Assembly: GCA_028554645.1 (NCBI GenBank)
Contig: JAQOOI010000061.1
Span: 310,001 to 374,000, forward strand
DNA length: 64,000 nucleotides
DNA from: Omphalotus guepiniiformis
Taxonomy: Eukaryota; Basidiomycota; Agaricomycetes; Agaricales; Omphalotaceae
Direction: 5' to 3'
The position numbers and the translations under genes were made by a program. Positions 45,948-56,467 of the stretch are shown here, piece by piece. The notes beneath the pieces were generated by a model, which ran no database searches, was not told where the DNA came from, and was given only the letters and a program-made list of their open reading frames with translations. Numbering within the stretch: position 1 is the first letter of the stretch; each line of letters opens with the position of its first letter.

Positions 45948-46050
45948 CCTCAACAAATCATTCAAGCAATATGGCATAGAGAGTTAATCATCTACTTGTC
46001 ATGTACAGAATCAGGTTATTTCTTGGCATACATTGGTTACAACTATCTCC
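45948..46050. other. Short gap between convergent pol and antisense gene of C
   Basis: About 100 bp separates the pol stop from the stop of the antisense gene. Overlapping convergent transcripts are likely. Confidence 0.5.
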
Positions 46051-47202
46051 CTAATTATCTAACTCTGGATACTCCAATTCCACTTCACCATCTCCCTCAT
46101 CATCAACAGTCAGGTCAATAATAGCAGGAGACAAACCTGTAACTGTTTCATCATCATCCAAGTCAATAACCACTGGATTGACATGAGATTCAGCTACAGT
46201 CCAGGCACTGGGATAAGTAATGCGAGAAATGTTAGAGAGGTGAGCAAGAGCATCAGCAATACCAAGACGTTGGAAATGCAGAGACAGGAGTTCATCCCGA
46301 GTGAGACGAGCATGTGAAATAGTCCCCATCATCTTGTCAAAGCTCTCAACAAGCCAAGATTCCAGTGTCTCCACCCTCATCTGCCCCTCTGACAACTGGT
46401 GTTGAGCTTGAAAAACACCCCGCACAATGGTCTCTAAGTCCCGACGAAGCGCATCGAAGAAGGGGGTAGGGTCCGCACGAAGTCCCCTATAAGCCATATC
46501 AGCCAGAATTCTCTGAAGCACCGTTCCCTGTTCCAACTCCCGACGAAGGCGTACAATCTCCGCATCACGCTCCTTAAGTTGACCATTACGACGAGATTGA
46601 GCAGCTACCACGCAGTAGTACGATTTCTTCATACGATTCAATCGCACTACCTGACCTTGTAGGGTTGCGGCTAATTGACCCATGCGAGAACCAGTGTTGC
46701 GAGCTACAGTCAATTCCTCCTGAGTACGAGTAAGATCACTAGGGGAAGATATCAGCAACAGCAGCAAAAAAAGAACATGGGAGGATAGGCAACATACCTT
46801 TCAAGTGACTTCTTTTCATCCTCTAATGTTCGTTTATCATCCATAAGGAGCTTCGCTCGAGCGCGAAGGCTAGCAACGAGCCTAAAAAACTATCAATACA
46901 ACACCACGAAATGGTGATTTACACTTACCTAGCCCCTAAAGTTTCGCCTCGAAAAACTGTCGGCTCATTGGTTTTCAATTGTTCCTTGTATTCCGCTTCA
47001 AGTTCACTAATACGGCTAAGGTAATTGGTCAGCTCACTTGGACAAATGGAGTTCAAAGAAGTACCCACATGTCTACCAGTTCTCGAAGACTTGGAGCTGG
47101 CACCACTGGAATGTTCATCCAAGTGAGAGAGCCACCACCAGCAATGCGAGGAACGAGATCAACTAATACAGAGGACTGAGTAGCAGAGGTTTCGAAATTC
47201 AT
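46051..47202 (-). CDS. Antisense four-exon coiled-coil protein carried by element C
   Basis: Predicted exons 47202-47069, 47015-46929, 46881-46798 and 46738-46051 sum to 993 nt (330 residues plus stop) with consistent phases; introns are 47-59 nt, GT..AG. The start MNFETSATQSSVLVDLVPRI follows a TATA box at 47273-47280. The middle is strongly helical and coiled-coil-like (ISELEAEYKEQLK; RLNRMKKSYYCVVAAQSRR; LKERDAEIVRLRRELEQG). The C-terminus is acidic, with two motifs of the SUMO-interaction type, VVIDLDDDE and AIIDLTVDDEGD. No family is recognised. The frame is intact, unlike the antisense gene of B. Because it is antisense, its introns would not be removed from the element's genomic RNA, so they survive reverse transcription. 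Confidence 0.72.
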
Positions 47203-47272
47203 GGCAGGAATAAGGCGAAAGACGGATGAATTGTCAAGAGGACAATGGGATGAATACATGATGAAAAGCTAG

Positions 47273-47280
47273 ATTTTATA
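47273..47280 (-). promoter_or_regulatory. TATA box of the antisense gene of element C
   Basis: TATAAAAT on the minus strand, about 70 bp before the chosen start at 47202. An in-frame ATG at 47259 lies too close to this box to be in the mRNA, which favours 47202. Confidence 0.55.
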
Positions 47281-47283
47281 GTA

Positions 47284-49144
47284 ACGAGTTATCATTAACA
47301 TCCTCCGTCCCGGAATTCCACTGAACAAGAACACGAGGATGCATGGGAAACATATCTCAAGTAGAACATGGAAGAACTAGTTCAAATTAAAATTCTAACG
47401 AGTGGCGTGTAGACGATGTACACGAGGAACGTACACTCCTACTGCGGACCCCGTTACAGTACCCTTCAACGACATCATCCTGCTCATCCAACCCCTGCAA
47501 CATCCTCTTCGCTCACAGACACTCTGTCGTACTTCCGAGTTGTTCGTTGGGGTCCACGAAACCTGCATTGGATATCGTACGAGAACTGACGATATGCAGA
47601 ACACCAATAGACGTGCATGAATAACGATTTCGAAGCAAAAGGTTACGACAACGCACCACATGAATAGAATACTTCATGATTGAGGAAGGAGAACTCGTGG
47701 AGGTATCGAAATGGAATCCAACAGCCGCATGATCCTTTATTGGAATGTTCTGTACCAGACAAGGATCAAGATAAACTAACCTACCAATTCGATTCAAAGA
47801 TTCAGTCCGGTAGTCCGTGAAATGGGAAATTGCACTCACTAGAACATCTCGCTGGTCGTCCGTTAACCCGTCAACCCTCTATTTTCTCAGCAGTCTAAGT
47901 CCCACCCATTGCCTTGCGCCCCATTCACAAGTCCCTCTTTGTATTCCTATCGATTATTGTAGCCATTGGAGGCGCCGTTGTGGTGGTGTACCCATGTCGA
48001 AGGTCGTAGATTGTGGTGAAAACAGGAGACAGAATGTTCGAGAACCTTTGCGCAATTGTCGCACTTGGAGTTCTAGCCAAAGGATGAAAAATGATCTAGA
48101 GCAGAGAGCCACGCACCGTACTTCCAGTAAGTCCACCAGTCGTAACGCAAACCCAATAAACAACAACCGCTTTGTTGCCCACCAAACCACCCTTGAAGTC
48201 CTCGACCCTTCTCTGCAGACGTATACCGGAGGTTCGACTTCCCATGGTAACAGAGCATAGACAGATAGAATTACGGCGTTACGAAAGACCCAGCCGTCGT
48301 AACGTTCGCGCAGTTGCATGAGCAAACTAATACTGAGTATAAAGACGACGAGTGTGGGAATGGATGGATCGTCACGGTCTTCTGAGGATAAACGGCCGAT
48401 GCGTCTTGGGATATCTGAGTCGAAGTCAACGAAGATTCGGATCTAGAATGATCATTAGCCATGCAATAGACAAAAAGAGAGGTGGTGACGCACCTCGTCA
48501 TCGCTAACAAGGACACAACACCAATCTCTTTCCCAACCGAAGCATCACTACCCTGAAGACCAGCCTCAATGATGGGCCAGACCTCGTCCAAGAGAGAGTT
48601 ATGAGTGCACTACAGCTCTTCACAGCGATACCAAAAGCGGGCATGAATCCGCAACGTTGAGCAGGGTCTGTCGTTCATCCCTGGTCCGTGTAGCGTTGCC
48701 TTCGTCCCTGGTTCATATTGGAGTATGCAATTGCGGAAAATATAAAGCATTGGACGTACCAATAAAAACCGTCCTTTTTAAATTCCCTCATGAATGCTCC
48801 TCAGTTGTTAGATCAACCTCAGTGTCAGCGCCGGAAGCAGTATGCAGGCGCTTCATTCTCTGTGTATGCATGGTGAGAGGTAGCCAACAACACATCCATC
48901 ATCACATTTCGTGGTTCTTTGCCAACAACATCACCACCTTTCCTTTCCACACCAACTTCATCAATGGTGGCTGGGAGGAGAACGTCGCGAAAGTTGGAGT
49001 CGTAAAGTTCCGGAATATGCGGCAAACAGACTGTTGAGACATAGCGAGAGCAGAGAAAGTGGAAGCCGTCATACAAAGATGATAACGGGGAACATACAGT
49101 ACATACTCCAAGAGGATCGGCAAACGTGGCCGTACGCGCGTTCA
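47284..49144. other. Non-retroviral segment inside element C, possible captured gene remnant
   Basis: This 1.9-kb stretch is richer in GC and CpG than the rest of C. The minus strand has several protein-like pieces, such as LLDEVWPIIEAGLQGSDASVGKEIG split across frames near 48500-48600, with a plausible GTGCGT..TCTAG intron near 48445-48494. Others are 48325-47954 and 47839-47513. They do not join into one clean product by eye and no family is recognised. It may be a captured host fragment in decay or a second antisense gene with unresolved introns. Confidence 0.4.
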
Positions 49145-49162
49145 ATATATCACGTGATATAT
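49145..49162. repeat. 18-bp palindrome with CACGTG core inside GCGCGTT/AACGCGC arms
   Basis: The sequence is perfectly symmetrical around TATATCACGTGATATA. Outside it, GCGCGTT (49136-49142) and AACGCGC (49174-49180) form a second inverted pair. The core is an E-box type site. It could be the promoter of the minus-strand segment to its left. Confidence 0.6.
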
Positions 49163-49416
49163 ATTAGCAAATCAACGCGCTCGCATGCTCTTGCTCAGGC
49201 CTACCATGGAAAGGATGCTGGGCTTTGATCTCAAGAAAATTAATGGACCACTCATAGTACATGGGATTAGGAATCTACATCTCTATTGATTATCATCTAT
49301 GTGGACAAACATTACTTTCATAGCAAGACTATATTTCAATTTCAGTATTGAAGATGTCTTGAAATTGTACCACTGGTGCCATCAAACATGCTATGCCGTC
49401 GAGGGCTCCGGCTGGT

Positions 49417-49425
49417 GAAGGGGGG
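49417..49425 (+). promoter_or_regulatory. Polypurine tract of element C
   Basis: GAAGGGGGG ends five bases before the right LTR, the expected plus-strand primer. The preceding 49181-49416 holds no feature. Confidence 0.7.
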
Positions 49426-49430
49426 TGTAC

Positions 49431-50383
49431 TGTTAGGAACTTAGATGAATTAGGGGCATGAATACAAGAGGATTGAACAAGTCAACAAAAGTGTAGCAAA
49501 AGTGATACCAGAAAATTTTCAAAATTCTGGATGTTATTAGACTAGTCATTTTAGATGACCTACCTATTGGACTAGTCATTCCAGATAATCCACTGCCTCA
49601 CATTGCAACCTCATGTTCAAACTGCCTCATGTTTGGCCTTAAGGCAGCCACATTGTAGCCTCATGTCCAAATGGCCTCATGTTCAGCCTCAAGGCATGCC
49701 TCACTGCAACCTCATTGCATGCCTCATTGCATGCCTCATTGCATGCCTCATTGCATGCCTCATTGTATGCCTCATGTTTAGCCTCATGGTTTGTAGTATA
49801 TAAAGCCCCAGAAACTTAGTGTACAGTAGTCTAGTTATTTTCTTGTTAACCCCCATCTTGTAAATCTGTCTTGTGAATTCAAGTACTTTTTACTCTCTAA
49901 GTGTTGCTGAAGCATTACCAGTGACTGAACCTACAATATCTGAAGCATTTCCAGATATTCTCTAAGACATCTGAAGCATTTCCAGTGTCTATTCCTAAGT
50001 ATTGCTGAAGCATTTCCAGCAGTATTCTCTTTGATTGTCTGAAGCATTTCCAGACTTTCTCCTTGAACAACTGAAGCATTTCCAGTTTTCAAACTACTCC
50101 TAGATTACTTGAAGCATTTCCAAGTATTCCAACCTTCCTTGGTTACTGAAGCATTTCCAGTAATCAAAACATCCTCTTTTCACTTGAAGCTTTCCCAAGT
50201 GAATCCTATTCTTCTAGTGCTACCTGATACATCATTCTTCACATTTCCTCTTTCCTGTGATATAGACTATCACTTCAGTTTCTCCATTGTGTTCTTTGAG
50301 TAGATTCTCAATTAATACAACTTAGCCCCCAACCCTCATATTGTGGATCAGAGTAACTAACCCTTACCTTCTGTTCCCTAACA
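49431..50383 (+). repeat. Right (3') LTR of element C
   Basis: 953 bp, identical by eye to the left LTR apart from one fewer 12-bp minisatellite unit. It contains the second copy of the hairpin array (about 49903-50203). It is followed by the target-site copy ATAGG. Confidence 0.95.
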
Positions 50384-50388
50384 ATAGG

Positions 50389-51109
50389 CCATATCTTCAA
50401 TAAAGACCATATAATTTGCCTGTACCAGATTGACATCTTCTTCTGGTAGAATACCATCAGGATCATCTTCATCCCTTACTTCATGAACAAAAGCCTTTAC
50501 AGGACACTTATACATCCTGTTGTTCTTCAATTTTCTCTGCATAATCTTCTGAAGTGCCGGAGATATAGCAATGAGGTCCCCACTACTTATATCTATCTCA
50601 GATCTAAAGATTTTGTCTGCAATTTCTTCTGCTAGACCCGGTTTGAATAGTGAGTTTCTAAGCTTGAAATCGGGCTCAGATTTACGCGGAGGCTTTGTGT
50701 ATACAATAGCATTCCTTGTATCATTACTCATTCCATCTTTAGTTCCAGATTGAGCTCCTTCAGTCTCATTTGACTTGTTCTGGCTTCCTACAGGCATTCC
50801 CTTTGGTATAGGTGGCCTATCTATTGCCTTTACATGATCAAACGGACGGTTAGATACTCTCCGTGCAACATCGTTGTTATTTTCAGAGGGAGATTCGCTC
50901 TCCTCAGTGTCAGAATCAACGGGTAGTTCAAAACGAACAGGCTCTTTTCTCATAGCAGGGGGTCTGTATTTCTCCCTTTCAGATGGCTTCAGTGTAGGTA
51001 GTAACACTTCAACTCTCTTTTTCTTTACAAGTTTACTTTCCTCAGGAGATTGACCTGTTTTGTGAGAAGGATTCTGAGTATATACAGCTTCTTCACCAAT
51101 CTCCTTCAT
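50389..51109 (-). pseudogene. Pol of element B, N-terminal segment before the protease
   Basis: In the -1 frame relative to gag of B; begins MKEIGEEAVYTQNPSHKTGQ seven bases after the gag stop. It is a charged linker ending PEEDVNLVQANYMVFIEDMA, where element C interrupts it; the frame resumes at 37280. In-frame sequence extends a few codons upstream of the ATG, to the GAAAAAC run at the gag end. Frameshifting at that run or reinitiation at this ATG are both possible. Confidence 0.75.
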
Positions 51110-51117
51110 TGAAAATT

Positions 51118-53028
51118 CTAGTTTTTCGACTCAGAGTTGTTTTCTCGTTTCAAAATCTGCTTAGTTTCAGATTTAGCTGCTGGTGCCAGATTCTGCAAAG
51201 TATTGCAAACCTGACTGAATTGAGCAACAAGGCTGTTGATAGCATCTAATGAACTACTTTGAGAGGGACCTGCTATAGCAGAATCCTCATCTTCAAAAGC
51301 ATACAAGTTCTGGTCAACATGAGAGGAAGGTTGTTCCCACCCATGTCTTTTGGCAATTTCCTCAATCTTCTCTTTCTTAGACCGAGTATCAGATGGATCA
51401 GCTCTTGGCCAATATACTCCATCTTTCAATGCCCATTTACCAGCACTATTTTTGATCATCCACCCCAACCTGATAAATCTAAGTTGATGTGGACAGTCCA
51501 TAGATCTATGTCCAGGCTCATCACACATATAGCAATTGGAGTCAGCATGAGTATTATTATTCACAGATGACATCTGGGACGATCTTTGTACACTATTGTG
51601 TCCATTAGAGTTCATTCCAGGTCCAGATTGGGAATTTGGAGCATTCATGTTCATCCTAACTGAGCTAGAAGTTGCTTGGGTCATTTTTGCCAAGTTAGCA
51701 ACTGTCTCAGATAGCTTTGCAAGAGCTGCCAGATTCGTCTCCTGGGCTTGTCTAATCTGGTTAAACTGGTTCTGGTGACTATCCACTGTTGCAGACAATT
51801 TCATTGCCCACTGATCTGGTTCTGACTTTACAGTAGATGCTACTTGGTAAGGATCATATAACTTCCTTGTAGCACTCTGCTCAGTTGTTGGGAGTACCCT
51901 AGAGTATCCTTCTGCCAGATTTGGACCATTCAAGAATAAACCAAAGTTGTATCCCCCTGCTCTTTTTACAGAACAGAGTTTTTCAGCCTCAGACATTACA
52001 TCTTTCAGAGTAAAAGGGTCATCCTCTCTCTGAACTTGTAAGTGGCCATTGATCACTTTGTTTTCCAAACGGTCCAGAAGTTTCCTTCTGAAGGGTTCAT
52101 CTAGTGCACTCAAGAAACCAGCTACAGCTTCTGAGTTTGATACTACAGGTGTAGTACCAGAAGATAGTTTCTCATACTCAATCTCATACTCTCTTTTAAA
52201 TGCCATCAGTTTCTGAATAGCACCAAGCACTATGAGTTTATATGCATCTATGATAGCATACAATCTTTGTCTAGATCCCAGTCCTCTATCTGCAGATTCA
52301 GGGAAATTTTTCATTAATGCCTCTTTAAAAGCATCCCAATCCAAATCTTTAACAGCTTGAAGCCGTTGAAACTCTTCACGGGTATGGAACTCCATATATC
52401 TGAGAGCCAACATTACTTTAGCCGCATCTGGTTTAGTTCCGGTTGACACAAAGATGCCTTCCAGCTCTGCCAACCATGCAACCAATTCAGATGGATGTTT
52501 CTTATCAAAGATGGGAGCCTGCTTAGAGACTTTAGGTAGTTTCTCATTTTGCAACTCTTTAGCTGCAGGAACAGGAATCTGCATTCCTGTTGCATTTCCA
52601 AAAATGAAGATCTCTTCCATTTCAACAGGTCCTTGGGTAGGTCCTTGTTGTTGGGGAGCTTCATTCCCAGTAGTATTGTCATGAGTAGACATATTGTTTC
52701 TCGGGTTCCTTATTATTTTAACAGGGATTCTTTTATGTGTCAAGGCAAAATATTGAGGACTGTTGACAAAGTTCCTCTTATTTTTCTTGTATCTAGCTGA
52801 GAGTTCAGATAAATCTGGAGGTGTATTCCGTTCAGGAATCGTACTTAGGGACGAAAGAGACGAAAGGGAACTTGAATCTGGTTCAGGTATGACTTCTTTC
52901 TCTTTTCCTTTGGAACTTTTCCTTCTGGATGACTGGTTCAGTGACAATTCTTCTGTTCCAGCTCTCTCAGAATTCTTAGTCTTTCTAGGACGTGTGTTTC
53001 TCTGTGAGCTGCTAATTTTGACAAGCAA
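51118..53028 (-). CDS. Gag of element B
   Basis: 636 residues, intact. The N-terminus is basic and Ser-rich (SSRRKSSKGKEKE, SSLSSLSSLSTIPE). A Gag core follows (FDKKHPSELVAWLAELEGIF; EALMKNFPESADRGLGSRQR; VAGFLSALDEPFRRKLLDRL). A Gln/Asn-rich linker leads to one zinc knuckle, CYMCDEPGHRSMDC (C-x2-C-x4-H-x4-C), near residue 498. It ends SESKN directly on a UAG preceded by GAAAAAC. The start is the ATG at 53028, about 170 bp from the 5' LTR. Confidence 0.88.
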   Translation of the reverse strand: MLVKISSSQRNTRPRKTKNSERAGTEELSLNQSSRRKSSKGKEKEVIPEPDSSSLSSLSSLSTIPERNTPPDLSELSARYKKNKRNFVNSPQYFALTHKRIPVKIIRNPRNNMSTHDNTTGNEAPQQQGPTQGPVEMEEIFIFGNATGMQIPVPAAKELQNEKLPKVSKQAPIFDKKHPSELVAWLAELEGIFVSTGTKPDAAKVMLALRYMEFHTREEFQRLQAVKDLDWDAFKEALMKNFPESADRGLGSRQRLYAIIDAYKLIVLGAIQKLMAFKREYEIEYEKLSSGTTPVVSNSEAVAGFLSALDEPFRRKLLDRLENKVINGHLQVQREDDPFTLKDVMSEAEKLCSVKRAGGYNFGLFLNGPNLAEGYSRVLPTTEQSATRKLYDPYQVASTVKSEPDQWAMKLSATVDSHQNQFNQIRQAQETNLAALAKLSETVANLAKMTQATSSSVRMNMNAPNSQSGPGMNSNGHNSVQRSSQMSSVNNNTHADSNCYMCDEPGHRSMDCPHQLRFIRLGWMIKNSAGKWALKDGVYWPRADPSDTRSKKEKIEEIAKRHGWEQPSSHVDQNLYAFEDEDSAIAGPSQSSSLDAINSLVAQFSQVCNTLQNLAPAAKSETKQILKRENNSESKN

Positions 53029-53181
53029 ACTCTAAGTTATAAAACTTATAGATGGTTCAACAACTTCAAGGAAATTGTTGCTAAGTGAGGAACAGGTCAA
53101 AGTTCAACACAGAAAAAGTCCAGATTTATTTCCAGACACGTGTAAATACACAGATAGTTCAATTATCAAGTCTAAAGCCAC

Positions 53182-53199
53182 CCCTTGCGGTGGGCTCCA
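53182..53199 (-). promoter_or_regulatory. Candidate tRNA primer-binding site of element B
   Basis: On the minus strand TGGAGCCCACCGCAAGG starts two bases after the 5' LTR. A TGG start is what a tRNA CCA end requires. The tRNA could not be identified. No self-complementary match like those of A and C was found. Confidence 0.5.
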
Positions 53200-53201
53200 G
53201 A

Positions 53202-55043
53202 TGTAGTGACTATGAAATGAACGAGAGAGATACTCAAATAAGCACAATCCAACTCAAATCAAGAATGATGTATGGTGAGGTGTGACTGGCGTTGTCAGAG
53301 ATTCCGCACAGTTAGACGCAACAATTGAACTTCAAATCTGCAGGGTTACAGATGTCTTTATCTCAATCTGGGTGAAAAATGGCAGAGGGTATCTCAAAAC
53401 ACAAGATTCAGACAGAAGGTAAGGGTGGTTTTCAGGGTTCAGGAGGGATTCAGGACAATCAATCTCGATGTTAAACTCGATCCAATGGTCAGACAATGCA
53501 GGGAACAGTTTCAGATGCAGCACAGACAGTTTCAGCAGGCAGATTCAGCACAGACAGAACAGCAGTTTCAGCAAAGATTCAGTATCTCTTTTAATTTATC
53601 TGCCACAAGGGACTTTACAGAAGTTTTCACAACTGGATATTTCTCGAACTGAACTCTAAAGAGCCAGGCTATATTTCGTCTAAGAAGGTTTTCCTGCTTT
53701 GGCTTGTAGCTTTGGGCAGTACTTGCTTAAGAAAATCTAAATAGATACTCTGTAAGCTATATATACTAAATCATAAAATCAAACATATATCTCGAAATTA
53801 GAAGAGTAATCTGAACAGTAAATGAGTCAAAAGTAAGTAAGTATCAATTGAGCAGAGATTGGATTCTTTTTAGGTAGTTTTCTAGGTAATTTTCCAGTTA
53901 GATAGTCAAAATGTAGGAAATTTGGGTATAGATTGGTATAAAAACAGAAATATATCGCTTTGTCCGCGTTCTAGGTGTGTTAGGGCGTACCCAGGGTATC
54001 TAAATAAAGGTCCAGATCCTGTAAATAGCAACCAGTATCCTGACAGGTGACATTCTCCTTAGTGCATTGCAAATCTGGTCCCCTATAAGTTTCTCCAAAA
54101 TTGGCACATTCTCCTCTACTAGGGCAGCATTAGGAGTTGTGTAGAAGCTCTAGAGCTTATCTAGACCACGCTTCCTCGTTTCTATCAGCCACAGTAAGGT
54201 ACAGTAGCTGTTTATTTCAAGTTTTACCCCTATACATCTCTTTTTGGTCAGATTTGTACTCAGGTTATATTTCTTGTTTAGGGTAGCCCTCAGCTTCTCC
54301 TAGGACAGTATTCTATCCCATAGTTTCGTCTAAGACCTCCAATTAGAGTGCCTTTGTCTTTCATCAAGTTCAGAGGGTTACTGAATTTCAGAGAGATACT
54401 CAGATCCAGAGAGATACTCATTTTCAGTATCTAACTCCTTCCATCATGAGTATTGAGTATCTAACTCATTTGTGCAGATGTAACTTGAATCTACTTCCAT
54501 TATTACACAGATTGGCATTTCATCTTAGTGACATTATGTTCACATGGTACTCAATGTACAATATTTCTCTGGTAATACAATCTTCAAGATTGCCCAGATT
54601 CTCAGCATTCAATCTTATAGTGCCAACTTAGTTAGCAAGACCAGCTGGAACTTTTGATCAGTCCAAAGGACTTAGATAATTGTTCAATTGAAGTGAAAAT
54701 CCATCAACCCCTTGGATTACAGTCAACAACACTTGGTAGAGTCTCTAGTTATTAGAGGGTGGGTCTGACCAACTCAATCTGGTATGGAACATTGGAATTC
54801 CAACACATCTGGAGAGGCATAACTAGTATCTCCTTGTATAACCCATTGGTCACAGTTGCTTAGCACCAGATTTAGTACTGTAGCAAACACTACACTTAGG
54901 CATTGTGAGTACAAGTATGTTTCATGTCTTAACTAGCAGTCTGGGGTGACTCTAGTCCTTTATGTTCAGTTTCCAATGCTTGAACATTCCATATTTACTT
55001 CAATCTGATAGATTTCAGCACTGAAAGGCTTTTTGACGCAACA
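53202..55043 (-). repeat. 5' LTR of element B (right)
   Basis: 1842 bp, the same length as the left copy and differing at about five sites by eye. It is followed by the target-site copy CCGA at 55044-55047, after which pol of A resumes. Confidence 0.93.
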
Positions 55044-55047
55044 CCGA

Positions 55048-56467
55048 GAACTGGAAGAAGGGGATCGGTTGTTTTATCTGAATTGGGACGGATATCTTCG
55101 GAGTATGAACTTTGAAAAAGGCAAAAAGACTGAGTCAAAGCAGACAAGTACGCCAATGAGTACAAGGATGTTTTTGATGAAGCCGATTTCCAAAATTTAC
55201 CCGAACGAAGACCCTGGGACCATGCAATTGAACTGAAGCCAGACTTTACGCCAGTAGATTGCAAGGTCTATCCATTAAATCCTTCGGAACAGAAAGTTTT
55301 AGATGAGTTCATTAAGGAAAACCTGAAATCTGGACAAATTAGACCATCAAAGTCACCGATGGCCTCACCATTCTTCTTTGTGGCAAAGAAAGATGGGAAA
55401 CTTCGACCCGTCCAGGATTATCAGAAATTGAATGAAGCAACGATAAAAAACAAATACCCGTTGCCGCTCATTCAAGAACTCATTGATAAACTGAAGGATT
55501 CGAAAGTATTTTCAAAAATGGATGTTCGATGGGGATACAATAATATCCGGATCAAAGAAGGTGATGAGTGGAAGGCGGCATTTAGGACTAATCGGGGGCT
55601 CTTTGAACCAATGGTTATGTTCTTTGGTCTTACAAATTCTCCGGCGACCTTCCAAGCGTTCATGAATCATATCTTAAGGGATTTGATCAACAAAGGTCAC
55701 GTCATGGTGTACTTAGACGATATCTTGGTTTTCACAAATACAATCGAAGAGCACAAGTCAATTGTAAAACAGGTGTTAGATATATTACGACAACACAAGT
55801 TGTATCTTAGACCTGAAAAGTGTGAATTCGAGACCAGCAATGTTGAGTACCTTGGAGTGTTTGTAGGAAATGGACAAGTGCGGATGGATCCAAAGAAAGT
55901 CAAAGCGGTAAAAGAATGGAAAATACCAGGAAACAAGAAGGAAGTACAGTCCTTCTTGGGTTTCTGCAACTTCTACCGACGATTTATCCGAGAATTTAGT
56001 CAAGTGGCAAAACCATTGTCATCACTGACTGGGAATTCAAAGTGGGAATGGACAGAGCAACAACAGCAGGCATTCGAAGAACTCAAAAGTAGAATTGCCG
56101 AAGAAGTTGTTCTAACCATACCCCGTGATCATGGACAATTCAGAGTCGAGGCAGATTCATCAGATTATGCGAACGGAGCTGTCTTATCGCAAAAGATAGA
56201 TGGAAAATGGTGGCCTATTGTGTTCAGATCTAGATCTCTAAATGAAACGGAATGTAATTATGAGATCTATGATAAGGAAATGATGGCCATTATGGATTCC
56301 TTAGCAGATTGGAGACAGTATCTGATGGATGTGGAAGAGTCATTTGAGATCTATACAGATCATCAAAATCTTCAGTATTTCAAAAAGCCTCAGAAATTGA
56401 ATCGCCGACAAGCCCGATGGATCACTGAATTATCCGAATACGACTTTACATTGATTCATAAACCCGG
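55048..56467 (+). pseudogene. Pol of element A, RT and RNase H segment
   Basis: Resumes in frame after the CCGA copy (ELEEGDRLFYLNWDGYL). A single-base shift near 55141-55144 moves the reading into the frame of NEYKDVFDEADF. From there RT is complete: IRPSKSPMASPFFFVAKKDG, LRPVQDYQKLN, catalytic YLDDILVF near 55712. RNase H follows: VEADSSDYANGAVLSQ, IYDKEMMAIMDSL, YTDHQNLQYF. It is cut after HKPG by solo LTR D. The frameshift confirms that A has decayed. Confidence 0.88.

Larger units (their letters stand above)
37286..50383 (+). mobile_element. Element C: young 13.1-kb chromodomain Ty3 retrotransposon
   Basis: Inserted in pol of B with the duplication ATAGG (37281-37285 and 50384-50388). 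LTRs: 37286-38250 (965 bp) and 49431-50383 (953 bp). The 12-bp difference is one minisatellite unit, and no substitution was found by eye. Gag (1263 residues) and Pol (1291 codons) are both open, and the priming site, frameshift site and polypurine tract are present, so this copy may still be active. About 3.5 kb between pol and the 3' LTR holds extra, non-retroviral sequence, including a spliced antisense gene. Confidence 0.96.
28316..55043 (-). mobile_element. Element B: Ty3-type LTR retrotransposon without chromodomain, split by C
   Basis: Inserted in pol of A with the 4-bp duplication CCGA (28312-28315 and 55044-55047). The LTRs (28316-30157 and 53202-55043) are both 1842 bp. The coding strand is minus: 5' LTR at right, gag 53028-51118, pol 51109-32530 with element C inside, then an antisense spliced gene and the 3' LTR at left. 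Without C the element is about 13.6 kb, long for the group. About five LTR differences were seen. One frameshift, one in-frame stop and the C insertion make it inactive. Confidence 0.93.
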
